From Oscillospiraceae bacterium (GTDB lineage: Bacteria; Bacillota; Clostridia; Oscillospirales; Ruminococcaceae), in NCBI GenBank assembly GCA_022508895.1, contig JAFLUH010000009.1, forward strand, positions 1-41,804: a DNA stretch of 41,804 nucleotides, in the 5' to 3' direction. Position 1 is the first letter of the stretch. Each line of letters opens with the position of its first letter. Below the pieces are notes generated by a model that was not told the DNA's origin, ran no database searches, and worked only from the letters and a program-made list of their open reading frames with translations. A program made the position numbers and the translations under genes. This document shows positions 12,959 through 21,422 of this stretch, piece after piece.

Positions 12959-14406
12959 GACAGAGCGTTAAACAGTATTTCAGAAGCATACGCTTCAGGA
13001 TATGGATATCCTTCGTGGCTTTTACGCTGGGGACTATGGTCATCCTTTATATCACCCTGTCGGTGATAACCCCCGCCCTGTACTCCTTTATCAAAACCAA
13101 CGAGTGTACGGACGCTGCGCAGGCAATAAAGAATATGGTCTGTGAGAAGCAGTGGAGCGCCCGTGACCGTGAATCGGTGGACAGGCTGAACAGGCTGATA
13201 CGGGGACTGGCGGTGAGACACCAGTTCGATATAATCGTAAATCTGCCGGAAACAAGCTATAATCTGAGGGAGGAACGCTCGGGAAACGGCGAACCGCTTA
13301 TCGGACAGATAAACGACAATATCAAGAACAGCCTGCTGAAAAGCGAAAACGGTACCATCATCACCCGCACCAAGGCGGAGGAGGGGCAGAGCGGTATAAT
13401 ACTCGCCACCTACGCCGAGGCGGAGGACAGCGTAAGGGCTTATATTTTCATTTACAGCTACTCGGAGCCTATCGGCACCACGCTGAACATAGTGAACTCT
13501 CTGTTTTTCGTCAGCTCCAACGTCATTCTCATCGGCGCCTGCGTTATTTCCATCATGATATCCTCCCATATCGCAAATCCGCTGGTGAAGATATCCAGAA
13601 ACGCAGACCAGCTTATAAACGGCAATTTCAGCATGGAGCTGAAGGGCAACGAGTACGACGAGGTGGCTACGCTGACCGAAAACCTTAACGCCGCTTCGGG
13701 CGAGATAGCAAAGACCGAGACGCTGCGCAAGGATATCATGGCAAACGTTTCCCACGACCTGCGCACGCCCCTTACCATGATAAAGGCGTATGCGGAGATG
13801 ATACGGGACTTGTCGGGAGATAATCCCGAAAAGCGTGAGAAGCATTTGCAGGTCATTATCGACGAGACGGACAGGCTTACCTCGCTGGTAAGCGATATAC
13901 TCGACCTTTCCAAGCTGGAAAGCGGAGTCAGCACCCTGAACTGCTCCGTCTTTGACTTTTCCGGACATCTTGAGGATCTGATGAGCCGCTTCTCCATGCT
14001 GGACGATATGAAGGATTATCAGGTGCTGCCGGAAATCGAGCCGGGGATAATGATAAACGCCGACAGGCAGAAGCTGGAGCAGGTCGTGTACAACCTTGTC
14101 AACAATGCCATAAACTATATCGGCGACGACAGAGAGGTAAAGGTGCGGCTGTTCCGGAAGGAGGGCGGCGTCGCACGGTTCGAGGTGGCGGACAGAGGCG
14201 TCGGTATCCCCGAGGAGCAGCTGCCTTATATCTGGGACAGGTACTATAAAGTCGATCGGTCGGAAAATCATAAGAGAACGGTAAAGGGTACCGGCTTGGG
14301 TCTTTCCATCGTTAAGGGAATACTGATAAATCACGGGTTTGAGTACGGGTGCGACAGCGTTGTTGATAAGGGGAGCTGCTTCTGGTTTGAATTTGCCGTC
14401 GGTTGA
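12955..14406 (+). CDS. membrane sensor histidine kinase (483 aa)
   Basis: TM1 is at about 15-37 and TM2 at about 178-203, enclosing an extracellular sensor of about 140 residues. A HAMP segment follows (HIANPLVKISRNADQLINGNF). The DHp H-box is NVSHDLRTPLTMIKAYAEM (His267). The HATPase has an N-box (EQVVYNLVNNAINY), a G1 box (DRGVGIPEEQ), an F-box (WDRYYKVDRS) and a G2 box (GTGLGLSIVKGI). All catalytic residues are present. It is translationally coupled to the response regulator and ends at a strong terminator. The stimulus is unknown; the architecture is that of PhoR/ResE-like kinases. Confidence 0.95.
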   Translation: MRQSVKQYFRSIRFRIWISFVAFTLGTMVILYITLSVITPALYSFIKTNECTDAAQAIKNMVCEKQWSARDRESVDRLNRLIRGLAVRHQFDIIVNLPETSYNLREERSGNGEPLIGQINDNIKNSLLKSENGTIITRTKAEEGQSGIILATYAEAEDSVRAYIFIYSYSEPIGTTLNIVNSLFFVSSNVILIGACVISIMISSHIANPLVKISRNADQLINGNFSMELKGNEYDEVATLTENLNAASGEIAKTETLRKDIMANVSHDLRTPLTMIKAYAEMIRDLSGDNPEKREKHLQVIIDETDRLTSLVSDILDLSKLESGVSTLNCSVFDFSGHLEDLMSRFSMLDDMKDYQVLPEIEPGIMINADRQKLEQVVYNLVNNAINYIGDDREVKVRLFRKEGGVARFEVADRGVGIPEEQLPYIWDRYYKVDRSENHKRTVKGTGLGLSIVKGILINHGFEYGCDSVVDKGSCFWFEFAVG

Positions 14407-14420
14407 CGGAAAATTCAAGG

Positions 14421-14474
14421 TTGACAGTTGACAGTGTACAGTTGTGGCATGTTTTCTCCGCTTTGCGGAGAAAA
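14421..14474 (+). repeat. ACAGT-type hairpin repeat (family I, copy e)
   Basis: TTGACAGTTGACAGTGTACAG, GTTGTGG and a TTTTCTCCGC-TTT-GCGGAGAAAA hairpin (14452-14474) lie between the kinase stop and the operon terminator. Confidence 0.65.
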
Positions 14475-14518
14475 TATATGCTTTTGAACGGTATGTGCCG
14501 ATTTTTACAAATAATTAT

Positions 14519-14544
14519 CCCCGCAGGGCGCTGCGGGGATTTTT
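14519..14544 (+). terminator. terminator of the two-component operon
   Basis: CCCCGCAG (14519-14526) pairs with CTGCGGGG (14531-14538) around GGCG and is followed by ATTTTTG. The converging lipoprotein gene ends two bases further on. Confidence 0.85.
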
Positions 14545-14545
14545 G

Positions 14546-15376
14546 TTAATTTACGCTTATCTCAAAGCTGAGAATAGTGTTGAAGCGGCCTCTGGAGTTG
14601 CCGTCTATGCTCATGCCGTAATCGCTGTATTCCCAAAGGAAATTGTCCGTGGTTATGGTGAGGTTCACTTCCTCGCCCTCCAGAAGACGGTCGGTTATTT
14701 CGCTGCAGACGTCCTCGTAATCCTCATGGTAAAGGAGAAAGAACACGTTCCTGCAGCCGTTGTCGCTGTCACCGAAAACCGTGGGGAACACGGGCATTTC
14801 TGCCCCACATTCTTCGTCCAGCATAAGCACGGTGTATTCAGGGGTCTCGCCGTCCGCTGCACAAAGTATCTGAGCTTTTCCCGTGAAGGTCATCTCGCCC
14901 AGGAATTTTATGTACTGGTGGTGAGGAAGGGTGTAATTTGCGTAAGCGTATGTGTCTCCGCCGTCCCACCAGCCTGACTGAGCGAACTCCACCTGAAGGT
15001 CGTTCCATTCGTCGCCTATGCCGAGCCTTTGCCACTTAGCTTCACCGTCGGGGATATCGGCGTTTTCACGCACCATGGCAAATCCCAGCACGAACAGGCC
15101 ATCATCATTGGGGGCAGTGTAGATAGAACCGTCGGTAAGCCGGTAATACCGTGCGCCGGGAATAAACGGTTCCGGCGTTGTCGTTTCCTCGGGGTCAGGT
15201 TTGGCTGCTGATTCCGTGGGAGCGGCGGTTCCGGTAGTGGTCGATGATTCCGTGGGGGCGGCGGGTTCGGAGGTGGACTGCCGATAATCGGATCCCGGAT
15301 AGGTATCTGCGCTGTCCGAGCAGGCAGTGAGGGTAAGTGCAAGTATCAGGGCTGCTATAATATGTATCTTTTTCAT
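14546..15376 (-). CDS. secreted lipoprotein with Thr/Ser/Pro linker, unknown function (276 aa)
   Basis: The signal peptide MKKIHIIAALILALTLTAC ends in lipobox LTAC. Residues about 30-72 form a low-complexity Thr/Ser/Pro/Glu linker. The mature domain (about 75-276) is rich in aromatic and acidic residues and looks beta-rich; I do not recognise the family. Two Cys (in LCAADG and EECGAEM) and a third near CRNVFF could form disulfides. The gene is the only one in its unit, with an unusual four-fold direct-repeat array upstream of its promoter, so it is likely a regulated surface protein. Confidence 0.7.
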   Translation of the reverse strand: MKKIHIIAALILALTLTACSDSADTYPGSDYRQSTSEPAAPTESSTTTGTAAPTESAAKPDPEETTTPEPFIPGARYYRLTDGSIYTAPNDDGLFVLGFAMVRENADIPDGEAKWQRLGIGDEWNDLQVEFAQSGWWDGGDTYAYANYTLPHHQYIKFLGEMTFTGKAQILCAADGETPEYTVLMLDEECGAEMPVFPTVFGDSDNGCRNVFFLLYHEDYEDVCSEITDRLLEGEEVNLTITTDNFLWEYSDYGMSIDGNSRGRFNTILSFEISVN

Positions 15377-15437
15377 GCTTTTACCTCCTATGGATTTCCT
15401 GATATTCCTATTTTAGCAGAAAATCTGCGAAATGCAA

Positions 15438-15476
15438 TTACAAAACGGTTACAATCCGTTTACAATTCGGTAACAA
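15438..15476 (-). promoter_or_regulatory. four direct repeats of 11-bp period upstream of the lipoprotein gene
   Basis: On the plus strand TTACAA occurs at 15438, 15449 and 15460, with TAACAA at 15471, exactly 11 bases apart; on the coding strand they read TTGTAA. The 22 bases 15434-15455 are identical to 24039-24060 upstream of another lipoprotein gene. A TTGCAT-N16-TAAAAT promoter lies just downstream on the minus strand. The spacing is typical of OmpR/PhoB-type regulator sites. Confidence 0.65.
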
Positions 15477-15508
15477 AAAAATCGGCAGAGGATTATTCCT
15501 CTGCCGAT
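15474..15508 (-). terminator. terminator of rpmB
   Basis: A perfect 11-bp stem (15481-15491 with 15498-15508) surrounds a six-base loop and is followed on the minus strand by seven T residues. Confidence 0.88.
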
Positions 15509-15531
15509 GATTTTTACGGAATGTATCACAT

Positions 15532-15720
15532 TCAGACCGCTCTCTGTACCTTGCCGGAGCGCAGGCATCTGGTGCAGACGTTTACTCTGCAGGGAGTGCC
15601 GTTTACGATAGCCTTGACCTTCTGTACGTTGGGCTTGAAGGTCCTGTTGGAGCATCTGTGTGAGTGAGAAACCTTGATACCGAAAGTGACACCTTTTCCG
15701 CAGATATCGCATTTTGCCAT
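15532..15720 (-). CDS. rpmB: 50S ribosomal protein L28 (62 aa)
   Basis: The protein begins MAKCDICGKGVTFGIKVSHS, with HRCSNRTFKPNVQKV and VCTRCLRSGKV following: a full-length L28 of the zinc-binding (four-Cys, C+) type with CxxC pairs at both ends. The start is ATG 15720 behind GGGAGGTG; an in-frame codon 21 bases upstream overlaps the ribosome site and is rejected. It is a single-gene unit with a clear promoter and terminator. Confidence 0.97.
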   Translation of the reverse strand: MAKCDICGKGVTFGIKVSHSHRCSNRTFKPNVQKVKAIVNGTPCRVNVCTRCLRSGKVQRAV

Positions 15721-15765
15721 TGGTGAACACCTCCCTTTCAAAAAACTAAATTCAAAGACTTAGAT

Positions 15766-15794
15766 ATTATAGCAGATATTGATTGAAAAATCAA
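15766..15794 (-). promoter_or_regulatory. promoter of rpmB
   Basis: On the minus strand TTGATT (15789-15794) and TATAAT (15766-15771) are 17 bases apart, about 46 bases upstream of the start codon. Confidence 0.8.
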
Positions 15795-15819
15795 GTCTTT
15801 TTGTAAAAAATTTATTTTT

Positions 15820-16818
15820 TTATTTCCAGAACGGCTCCTTTTCCTCCTTTTTGGGGCGGGTCATAAGGCTTTTTACCGCATCGTAGGGGGCTACGCCGTT
15901 GAAGCAGACGTTGTAGAGCTGCTGGACTATGGGCATCTGCACGTTCATTTTTTCCGAGAGCATACAGGTTATTTTGCAGCAGCCATAGCCCTCGACTGTG
16001 CCTACCTGCTCCACCGCCTTCTCCACCTGCTCGCCCTTGCCTATCAGCAAGCCTGCGCGGTGGTTGCGGGAGTGGACGGAGGTGCAGGTGACTATCAGGT
16101 CGCCTACCCCTGCAAGTCCCGTGAAGGTCTCCCATTTTGCGCCCATGGCTACGCCTAAGCGGGTTATCTCGGTGAGTCCTCTGGTCATAAGGGCGGCAAG
16201 GGTGTTGTCACCTAAGCCCATTCCCTCGGCAATACCGCAGCAGAGAGCTATGGCATTTTTCAGGGCGGGAGCCGCCTCGCAGCCGATAACGTCGTCGCTG
16301 AGGTAAACACGGAAGGTGGGGCTCATTATCATTTCCTGAACGTAGGCGGCTTTTCCCGGGAAATCACTGGCTACCACCACGGAGGTGGGAACGCCTCTGG
16401 CTACCTCCTCGGCGTGGCAGGGACCTGCCATTACAACCACGGGGTTGTCCGGCAGCACGTCGGAAATGACCTGTGAAAGACGGTTGAAGGTGTTCTCCTC
16501 AAAGCCCTTGCCCACGTTCAGCAGCACCGTTTCGGGGGAAACGTGAGGGGCGATATTCGATACCGCTTCCCGTACATATTGGGACGGAATGGCGATTATC
16601 AGCAGGTCTGCGCCGGTCACGCAGGAAGGGTCAGAGGTGAAGGCTATGGTTTCGCTGAGCTTTACGCCGGGGAGCAGCTTTTTGTGCTCCTTGTCACGGA
16701 GGATCGCGTCTATCTCCTGCTGATATTTCGACCAGCAGGTGACCTTGTGACCGGCGGCGTCAAGCATTACCGCAAGAGCCGTGCCGAAGCCGCAGCCCAA
16801 TATCGCTATATTTGCCAT
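15820..16818 (-). CDS. gpsA: NAD(P)+-dependent glycerol-3-phosphate dehydrogenase GpsA (332 aa)
   Basis: This cytoplasmic enzyme reduces dihydroxyacetone phosphate to sn-glycerol-3-phosphate, the backbone for phospholipids. Recognised blocks are the Rossmann start (ILGCGFGTALA), NVGKGFE, VVMAGPCHAEEVARG, catalytic Lys in AALKNAIAL, and GLAGVGDLIVTC with HSRNHRAG. The dinucleotide loop is GCGFG, one residue shorter than the usual GxGxxG (GAGSWG). The C-terminus ends in a Lys-rich tail (RPKKEEKEPFWK). It is last in the der-plsY-gpsA cluster, and its product is the acceptor used by PlsY. Confidence 0.96.
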   Translation of the reverse strand: MANIAILGCGFGTALAVMLDAAGHKVTCWSKYQQEIDAILRDKEHKKLLPGVKLSETIAFTSDPSCVTGADLLIIAIPSQYVREAVSNIAPHVSPETVLLNVGKGFEENTFNRLSQVISDVLPDNPVVVMAGPCHAEEVARGVPTSVVVASDFPGKAAYVQEMIMSPTFRVYLSDDVIGCEAAPALKNAIALCCGIAEGMGLGDNTLAALMTRGLTEITRLGVAMGAKWETFTGLAGVGDLIVTCTSVHSRNHRAGLLIGKGEQVEKAVEQVGTVEGYGCCKITCMLSEKMNVQMPIVQQLYNVCFNGVAPYDAVKSLMTRPKKEEKEPFWK

Positions 16819-16837
16819 AACATCTCCTTCTTTCGGC

Positions 16838-17500
16838 TTATGTAGAGCTTTTCTGTCCTAACTTTTTCTCGGTGTGGTTTATCAGTCGTTTTATGTTCTC
16901 ACGGTGCATTATGATTATCATGGCGCCGATCACTGCGCTGAATATCACGTTCAGGACGATGGACGGATTGCTTTCGATGATGCCGAATATCAGCACCGCA
17001 AAGGGGTACAGGAAGGCGGCTATGCAGGAGCCTAAGGATACATAGCGGGTTATTGCAACTATCAAGGCAAACAGACCTAATAAGATAACGGCGGGAGGCC
17101 AGTCGATGGCAAGCAGGACGGATACCGTTACCAGCACGCCCTTGCCGCCCTTGAAGCCGTAGTATACGGGGAACATATGACCCAGCGTTGCGAAAACGCC
17201 TGCGGCGTAGAGTACCCATTCGTAGCCTATCTCCTTGGCGTGGGGGTCGATACCTGCAAGATACCTGAAGCAGAGCCAGACGCCGATAATGGACAGCACG
17301 CCCTTTGCCACGTCGCCGATAAGCACGAAAAGGGCGGCTATCTTGCCTTGGGTGCGCAGGGTGTTGGTAAGACCGGGATTGCCGCTTCCCAAGGTGCGTA
17401 TGTCCTTGCCGGATTTTATTCTGGTGACGATTATGGCGCTGTTTATGCTGCAAAGAAGGTAAGGCAGCAGCACCATGACTGCGAAGCAGAGATATATCAT
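16838..17500 (-). CDS. plsY: acyl-phosphate:glycerol-3-phosphate acyltransferase PlsY (220 aa)
   Basis: This membrane enzyme makes lysophosphatidic acid from acyl-phosphate and G3P. Motif 1 is GSGNPGLTNTLRTQG (usual SGNxGATN, with Leu for Ala), and motif 2 is GHMFPVYYGFKGGKGV. Several hydrophobic helices are present, with the first from residue about 3. The start is ATG 17500 behind GGGGAG; a longer in-frame version lacks a ribosome site. It lies 19 bases before gpsA and about 68 bases after der, so enzyme and substrate supplier are in one operon. Confidence 0.94.
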   Translation of the reverse strand: MIYLCFAVMVLLPYLLCSINSAIIVTRIKSGKDIRTLGSGNPGLTNTLRTQGKIAALFVLIGDVAKGVLSIIGVWLCFRYLAGIDPHAKEIGYEWVLYAAGVFATLGHMFPVYYGFKGGKGVLVTVSVLLAIDWPPAVILLGLFALIVAITRYVSLGSCIAAFLYPFAVLIFGIIESNPSIVLNVIFSAVIGAMIIIMHRENIKRLINHTEKKLGQKSST

Positions 17501-17568
17501 TACGTTTTCTCCCCAAATTTCCAAATTTTCATCAGCGCATAACAAGGATATACCACCGTATATCCCAA

Positions 17569-18888
17569 TCAGTTCTTTTCTTCACGTTCCCTTACTATAA
17601 AGCGTATCGGAGTGCCGTCCAGCCCGAATGTCTCCCTTATCTGATTTTCTATATATCTCTGATAGGAGAAGTGGAACAGGTCCTTTTTGTTGCAGAAGCA
17701 GACGAAGGTGGGGGGCTTCACCGAGGGCTGGGTCAGATAGAACAGCTTCAGGCGCTTGCCCTTGTCGGTGGGGGGCTGTACCCTCGCTACTGCGTAGCTG
17801 AGAAGCTCGTTGAGCTTGCCTGTGGTTATGCGGCGGGCGTTCTGCTCCACCGTGTAGTTTATCAGCTCAAAGAGCTTGTCAAGGCGTTGTCCCGTTTTTG
17901 CGGAGATAAAGACAAAGGGGGCGTAGGACATGAAGCTGAAATCCACCTCTAACTTTTTGGTGAACTCCTGCATGGTCTTGCCGTCTTTTTCTATCAAGTC
18001 CCATTTGTTTATTGCAATAACCGTAGCTTTGCCCTGTTCGTGGGCGTAGCCTGCTATCTTGCTGTCCTGCTCGGTGAAGCCCTCGGTGGCGTCTATCATC
18101 ATCACGCATACGTCGGCTCTGTCTACCGCCATGAAAGCACGCAGGACGCTGTACTTCTCCACGTCGTCGCTTACACGGGATTTTCTGCGGATACCGGCGG
18201 TGTCTATGAGAACGTATTTATTGCCGCCCTGCTGCACCACCGTGTCTACGGCGTCACGGGTGGTGCCCGCCTTGTCGGAGACTATCATGCGGTTCTCCCC
18301 CGCTATTTTGTTCACAAGGGAGGATTTTCCTGCGTTGGGCTTGCCGATTATTGCTACCTTGATGTAATCGTCGTCGTAATCGTCGTCGCTGTCCCAGTCC
18401 ATGTTGTCAACAACTGCGTCCAGCAGGTCGCCGGTGCCGTGACCGTGGACGGAGGAAACGGCGATAGGGTCACCTAAGCCTAAATTATAGAACTCGTATA
18501 TTTCGGGGGGAAGGTCGCCTACGGCGTCGCATTTGTTTACGCAGAGAACTATGGGCTTGCCGCTTTTTTGCAGCATTTGCGCTACGCTGATATCGGAGGC
18601 GGTAACGCCCGTGCGTATGTCCGCCACGAAGATTATCACGTCGGCGCTGTCTATGGCAAGCTGCGCCTGCTCTCGCATTTGCGACAGTATAACGTCCTTG
18701 CTCTCCGGTTCGATGCCGCCGGTGTCCACCAGCATGAACTCACGGCTGCCCCACTCGGCTTTGGAGTAGATACGGTCACGGGTCACGCCGGGAGTGTCGT
18801 CTACTATGCTCATGCGCTTGCCCACTATTTTATTGAAAAGAGTGGATTTGCCCACGTTGGGACGACCCACTATGGCTGCTAATTTCAT
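17569..18888 (-). CDS. der: ribosome-assembly GTPase Der/EngA (439 aa)
   Basis: The protein has two tandem G domains and a KH-like C-terminus. Domain 1 has GRPNVGKS, DTPG and NKCD; domain 2 has GKPNAGKS, DTAG and NKWD. A short acidic linker (SDDDYDDD) separates them. The C-terminal part (GKLNELLSYAVARVQPPTDKGKRLKLFY) is the KH-like domain. It acts in maturation of the 50S subunit. Length is normal. It is first in the der-plsY-gpsA cluster, downstream of the rpmF terminator. Confidence 0.97.
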   Translation of the reverse strand: MKLAAIVGRPNVGKSTLFNKIVGKRMSIVDDTPGVTRDRIYSKAEWGSREFMLVDTGGIEPESKDVILSQMREQAQLAIDSADVIIFVADIRTGVTASDISVAQMLQKSGKPIVLCVNKCDAVGDLPPEIYEFYNLGLGDPIAVSSVHGHGTGDLLDAVVDNMDWDSDDDYDDDYIKVAIIGKPNAGKSSLVNKIAGENRMIVSDKAGTTRDAVDTVVQQGGNKYVLIDTAGIRRKSRVSDDVEKYSVLRAFMAVDRADVCVMMIDATEGFTEQDSKIAGYAHEQGKATVIAINKWDLIEKDGKTMQEFTKKLEVDFSFMSYAPFVFISAKTGQRLDKLFELINYTVEQNARRITTGKLNELLSYAVARVQPPTDKGKRLKLFYLTQPSVKPPTFVCFCNKKDLFHFSYQRYIENQIRETFGLDGTPIRFIVREREEKN

Positions 18889-18977
18889 TGTTTTTTCCTT
18901 TGATAATGTTAAGCTTGTGTCGTATACAATTATTATACTATTATACTATTTTCTGAGTTGGATGTCAAATTTCTTCC

Positions 18978-19007
18978 CAAAAAAACAAGCGCCGAATGCT
19001 CGGCGCT
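18978..19007 (-). terminator. terminator of rpmF
   Basis: AGCGCCGA (18988-18995) pairs with TCGGCGCT (19000-19007); on the minus strand TG and a run of T residues follow. Confidence 0.88.
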
Positions 19008-19021
19008 CGTTATCAGCAGAA

Positions 19022-19204
19022 TTATGCTTCGTGGGGAATGACTTCCCTGCCCTTGTAGTAACCGCAGTTGCCGCAAACTCTGTGGGGAGCTTTCAGCTCG
19101 CCGCAGTTGGTGCAGCGGGAAAAAGCAGGTGCTTCCAGCTTCCATACCTGTCCACGTCTTTTGTCACGTCTCGCCTTGGAGACCTTTCTCTTTGGAACTG
19201 CCAT
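19022..19204 (-). CDS. rpmF: 50S ribosomal protein L32 (60 aa)
   Basis: The sequence MAVPKRKVSKARRDKRRG is the standard bL32 start, followed by the zinc ribbon CTNCGELKAPHRVCGNCGYY and GREVIPHEA. Four Cys are present (C+ form). The start is ATG 19204 behind GGGAGGTG; a codon 9 bases upstream is too close to that site. It is a single-gene unit with a strong promoter and a leader hairpin. Confidence 0.97.
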   Translation of the reverse strand: MAVPKRKVSKARRDKRRGQVWKLEAPAFSRCTNCGELKAPHRVCGNCGYYKGREVIPHEA

Positions 19205-19242
19205 TATTTGCACCTCCCTCTCAAAATCAAAATAGTATGGTT

Positions 19243-19273
19243 TTCAGTACGGTACGGACGCCGCAGTACTGAA
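19243..19273 (-). promoter_or_regulatory. hairpin in the rpmF leader
   Basis: TTCAGTAC (19243-19250) pairs with GTACTGAA (19266-19273) around a 15-base loop, between the promoter and the rpmF ribosome site. Feedback control of ribosomal protein synthesis is one possible role; this is inference. Confidence 0.45.
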
Positions 19274-19289
19274 TTTTTGCACGATTAGT

Positions 19290-19318
19290 ATTATATCATA
19301 GCTATTTTGATTTGTCAA
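19290..19318 (-). promoter_or_regulatory. promoter of rpmF
   Basis: On the minus strand TTGACA (19313-19318) and TATAAT (19290-19295) are 17 bases apart, a full consensus match. Confidence 0.85.
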
Positions 19319-19381
19319 TACCTGTAGGGGGAAAATTTTACAGATATTTTTAGGATACGGAAAAACGGAAAGAAAGGAGGC

Positions 19382-19463
19382 TTGGAGGAAAACCATCAGG
19401 GTTTTCCTCCAAATTCAAATCAGGTAAATCAAAAAATCCCGCAGTGCGGGATCTTTTGATTTA
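19382..19463. repeat. double-hairpin repeat (family II, copy A), also terminator of the P-loop gene
   Basis: Hairpin 1 is a 13-bp perfect stem (19382-19394 with 19400-19412) around ATCAG. After a short AAATTCAAATCA spacer, hairpin 2 pairs 19425-19434 with 19454-19463 and 19436-19443 with 19445-19452. The stop codon of the P-loop gene lies in the outer arm. On the minus strand the inner GC stem is followed by six T residues, so it can terminate. Copy B is at 41679-41760. The rest of the 19205-19460 gap holds only the rpmF promoter and leader. Confidence 0.75.
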
Positions 19464-19862
19464 CAGATATTTTTTTATTGAATCAGGCAGCGTGTCTGCA
19501 TCGGCGGAAATGGTGAACACAACGCTGGTGCTCTCGCTGATGGCAGCTATCCTGTCGAACATTGCTCCCACCTTGTCAAGGTCTCTGCCAACTATTCTCA
19601 GCACACCGTCAACAAAAATGTCGGTGCAGTCATAGTCGGAGGCAAGGATACCTGCTATAAAGCCGTACAGATCGTTGTAATCGGAGATCTTGAAGTCCTC
19701 GATGTTGACCAGTCGGATCTTGTGGTAGATGTCGATGTTCAGCGATGAGCCGATCTGGATCGCTACCACGTTGCCCTTGCTCTGCTTCTCCGCCGAATGA
19801 ATGGCGTCGATGAGGATCTTGGTCTTGCCTGAGCCTTTTTTGCCGGGAATAAGTTTTATCAT
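19461..19862 (-). CDS. small P-loop nucleotide-binding protein (133 aa)
   Basis: The N-terminus MIKLIPGKKGSGKTKILIDA holds a clear Walker A (GKKGSGKT). The segment TDIFVDGVLRIVG is a plausible Walker B strand (Asp after four hydrophobics). No other motif is recognisable. The start is ATG 19862 with GGAGG eight bases upstream; an in-frame ATG 15 bases earlier overlaps that site. It follows pgi by 51 bases and may be co-transcribed with it. Similar short P-loop proteins occur in Clostridia without assigned function. Confidence 0.72.
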   Translation of the reverse strand: MIKLIPGKKGSGKTKILIDAIHSAEKQSKGNVVAIQIGSSLNIDIYHKIRLVNIEDFKISDYNDLYGFIAGILASDYDCTDIFVDGVLRIVGRDLDKVGAMFDRIAAISESTSVVFTISADADTLPDSIKKYL

Positions 19863-19913
19863 GTGAGTGTCCTCCATGTTTATTTTAAAGGGGTATCCAC
19901 CCCGTATGTACGA

Positions 19914-21251
19914 TTAAGACAGCTTTGCCTCCAGCTCCGCCTTCTGAGCCTCGTAGCCGGGCTTGCCGAGCAAAGCGAACATATTCTTCTTGTAGCTCTC
20001 AACGCCGGGCTGGTCGAAGGGATTCACGCCCAATGTGTAGCCGGAAATCGCGCAGGCTTTCTCGAAGAAATAGATCATGTAGCCAAGCTCGTACTCGTTC
20101 AGAGTGGGTACCTCCAGCACGATGTTGGGAACGCCGCCCTCGGTGTGGGCGAGTATGGTGCCCTCAAAGGCTTTTTGGTTGACTACCGACATATTCTGGT
20201 TTGACAGGAAGTTCAGTCCGTCGCCGTTTTCGGGGTCGTCCTTGAGGAAAAATTCCTTCTGGGGTTTGTCAAAGTGCACTACCGTTTCAAAGAGTATGTT
20301 GGAGCCGTCCTGTATGAACTGTCCCAGAGAGTGCAGGTCGGTGGAGAAGGTGGCGGAGGTGGGGTAGATGCCCTTGCCGTCCTTGCCCTCGCTTTCGCCG
20401 TAAAGCTGCTTGAACCACTCGTTCATCATTGCGAAGCTGTTTTCGTAGGCTACCAGCATTTCCGCCTTGAAGCCCTTGCGGTAGAGTATGTTGCGTATCG
20501 CAGCGTATTTCAGGCAGTCGTTTTTGTCAAGGTCGGCAACCGAAAGCTCGTCCTGAGCCGCCTTGGCGCCCTGCATGAGAGCGTCGATGTCGCAGCCTGC
20601 GCAGGCGATGGGGAGTAAGCCCACTGCGGTGAGGACGCTGTATCTGCCGCCTACGTCGTCGGGGATAACAAAGGTCTCGTAGCAGCTGCGGTCGGAAAGC
20701 TCCTTGAGAGTGCCTCTCGCCTTGTCGGTGGTGGCGTATATCCTGCCCTTTGCACCGTCTGCGCCGTATTTCTGCTCCAGCAGCTCACGGAATACACGGA
20801 AGGCAAGTGCAGGCTCGGTGGTGGTGCCCGACTTGGAGATGACGTTTACTGAGAAGTCTCTGCCGTCAACAAGGGAGATCACCTCGTTTAAGTAAGTGGG
20901 GCTGATGGAGTTGCCCACAAAGTATATCTCGGGAGTGTCCTTTTTCAGGGAGTTGTAGAGAGTGGAGCGGAGCGCCTCGATAGCCGCTCTTGCACCTAAG
21001 TAGGAGCCGCCGATGCCTATTACGATAAGCACCTCGCTGTCGGACTTTATCTTCGCCGCCGCCTTTTTGATGCGGGCAAACTCCTCCCTGTCGTAGTCGG
21101 TGGGCAGGGTCGCCCAGCCGAGAAAGTCGTTGCCGAGTCCGGATCTTTCGTTGAAAAGCTTGTCAGCGGCAAGCACTGCGGGGGCAATGCCCTTGTATTC
21201 GTTCTCGCCGATGAAGGAAGAAAGGTATTTGTCGTTGAGTTTAAGCGCCAT
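19914..21251 (-). CDS. pgi: glucose-6-phosphate isomerase (445 aa)
   Basis: This enzyme interconverts glucose-6-phosphate and fructose-6-phosphate in glycolysis and gluconeogenesis. It has two SIS domains: [14 protein letters not shown] and [17 protein letters not shown], then [19 protein letters not shown] with the catalytic segments [20 protein letters not shown] and [14 protein letters not shown]. Length fits the short Firmicutes form. A consensus promoter lies about 73 bases upstream. Confidence 0.97.
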   Translation of the reverse strand: MALKLNDKYLSSFIGENEYKGIAPAVLAADKLFNERSGLGNDFLGWATLPTDYDREEFARIKKAAAKIKSDSEVLIVIGIGGSYLGARAAIEALRSTLYNSLKKDTPEIYFVGNSISPTYLNEVISLVDGRDFSVNVISKSGTTTEPALAFRVFRELLEQKYGADGAKGRIYATTDKARGTLKELSDRSCYETFVIPDDVGGRYSVLTAVGLLPIACAGCDIDALMQGAKAAQDELSVADLDKNDCLKYAAIRNILYRKGFKAEMLVAYENSFAMMNEWFKQLYGESEGKDGKGIYPTSATFSTDLHSLGQFIQDGSNILFETVVHFDKPQKEFFLKDDPENGDGLNFLSNQNMSVVNQKAFEGTILAHTEGGVPNIVLEVPTLNEYELGYMIYFFEKACAISGYTLGVNPFDQPGVESYKKNMFALLGKPGYEAQKAELEAKLS

Positions 21252-21323
21252 TTTTCTTATTCCTTTCGCTTTAGGCAGATTTCACACATTCGCATGAAAT
21301 GTTTGCTCTCTGTTTGTTATATA

Positions 21324-21352
21324 ATTATAACTTTTTTTTGTTCTTTTTTCAA
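21324..21352 (-). promoter_or_regulatory. promoter of pgi
   Basis: On the minus strand TTGAAA (21347-21352) and TATAAT (21324-21329) are 17 bases apart. Apart from this, the 170-base gap to the dacF stop shows no clear terminator. Confidence 0.75.
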
Positions 21353-21422
21353 GATGTTTCTGTTATGAAATATGTTTTTGAGCAGTTATTACAAAATTGG
21401 GTTTATTTTTTTGGAGCATTTG

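Noticed and set aside
12898-14418. Long open frame on the minus strand (about 506 codons)
   Set aside because: It lies opposite the response-regulator end and the histidine kinase, whose motifs are complete on the plus strand. It has no ribosome site and no protein pattern.
15434-15480. Short regularly spaced repeats as a CRISPR array
   Set aside because: The units are six bases with an 11-base period and no long repeats or unique 30-base spacers. No cas genes are nearby. It fits a regulator site.
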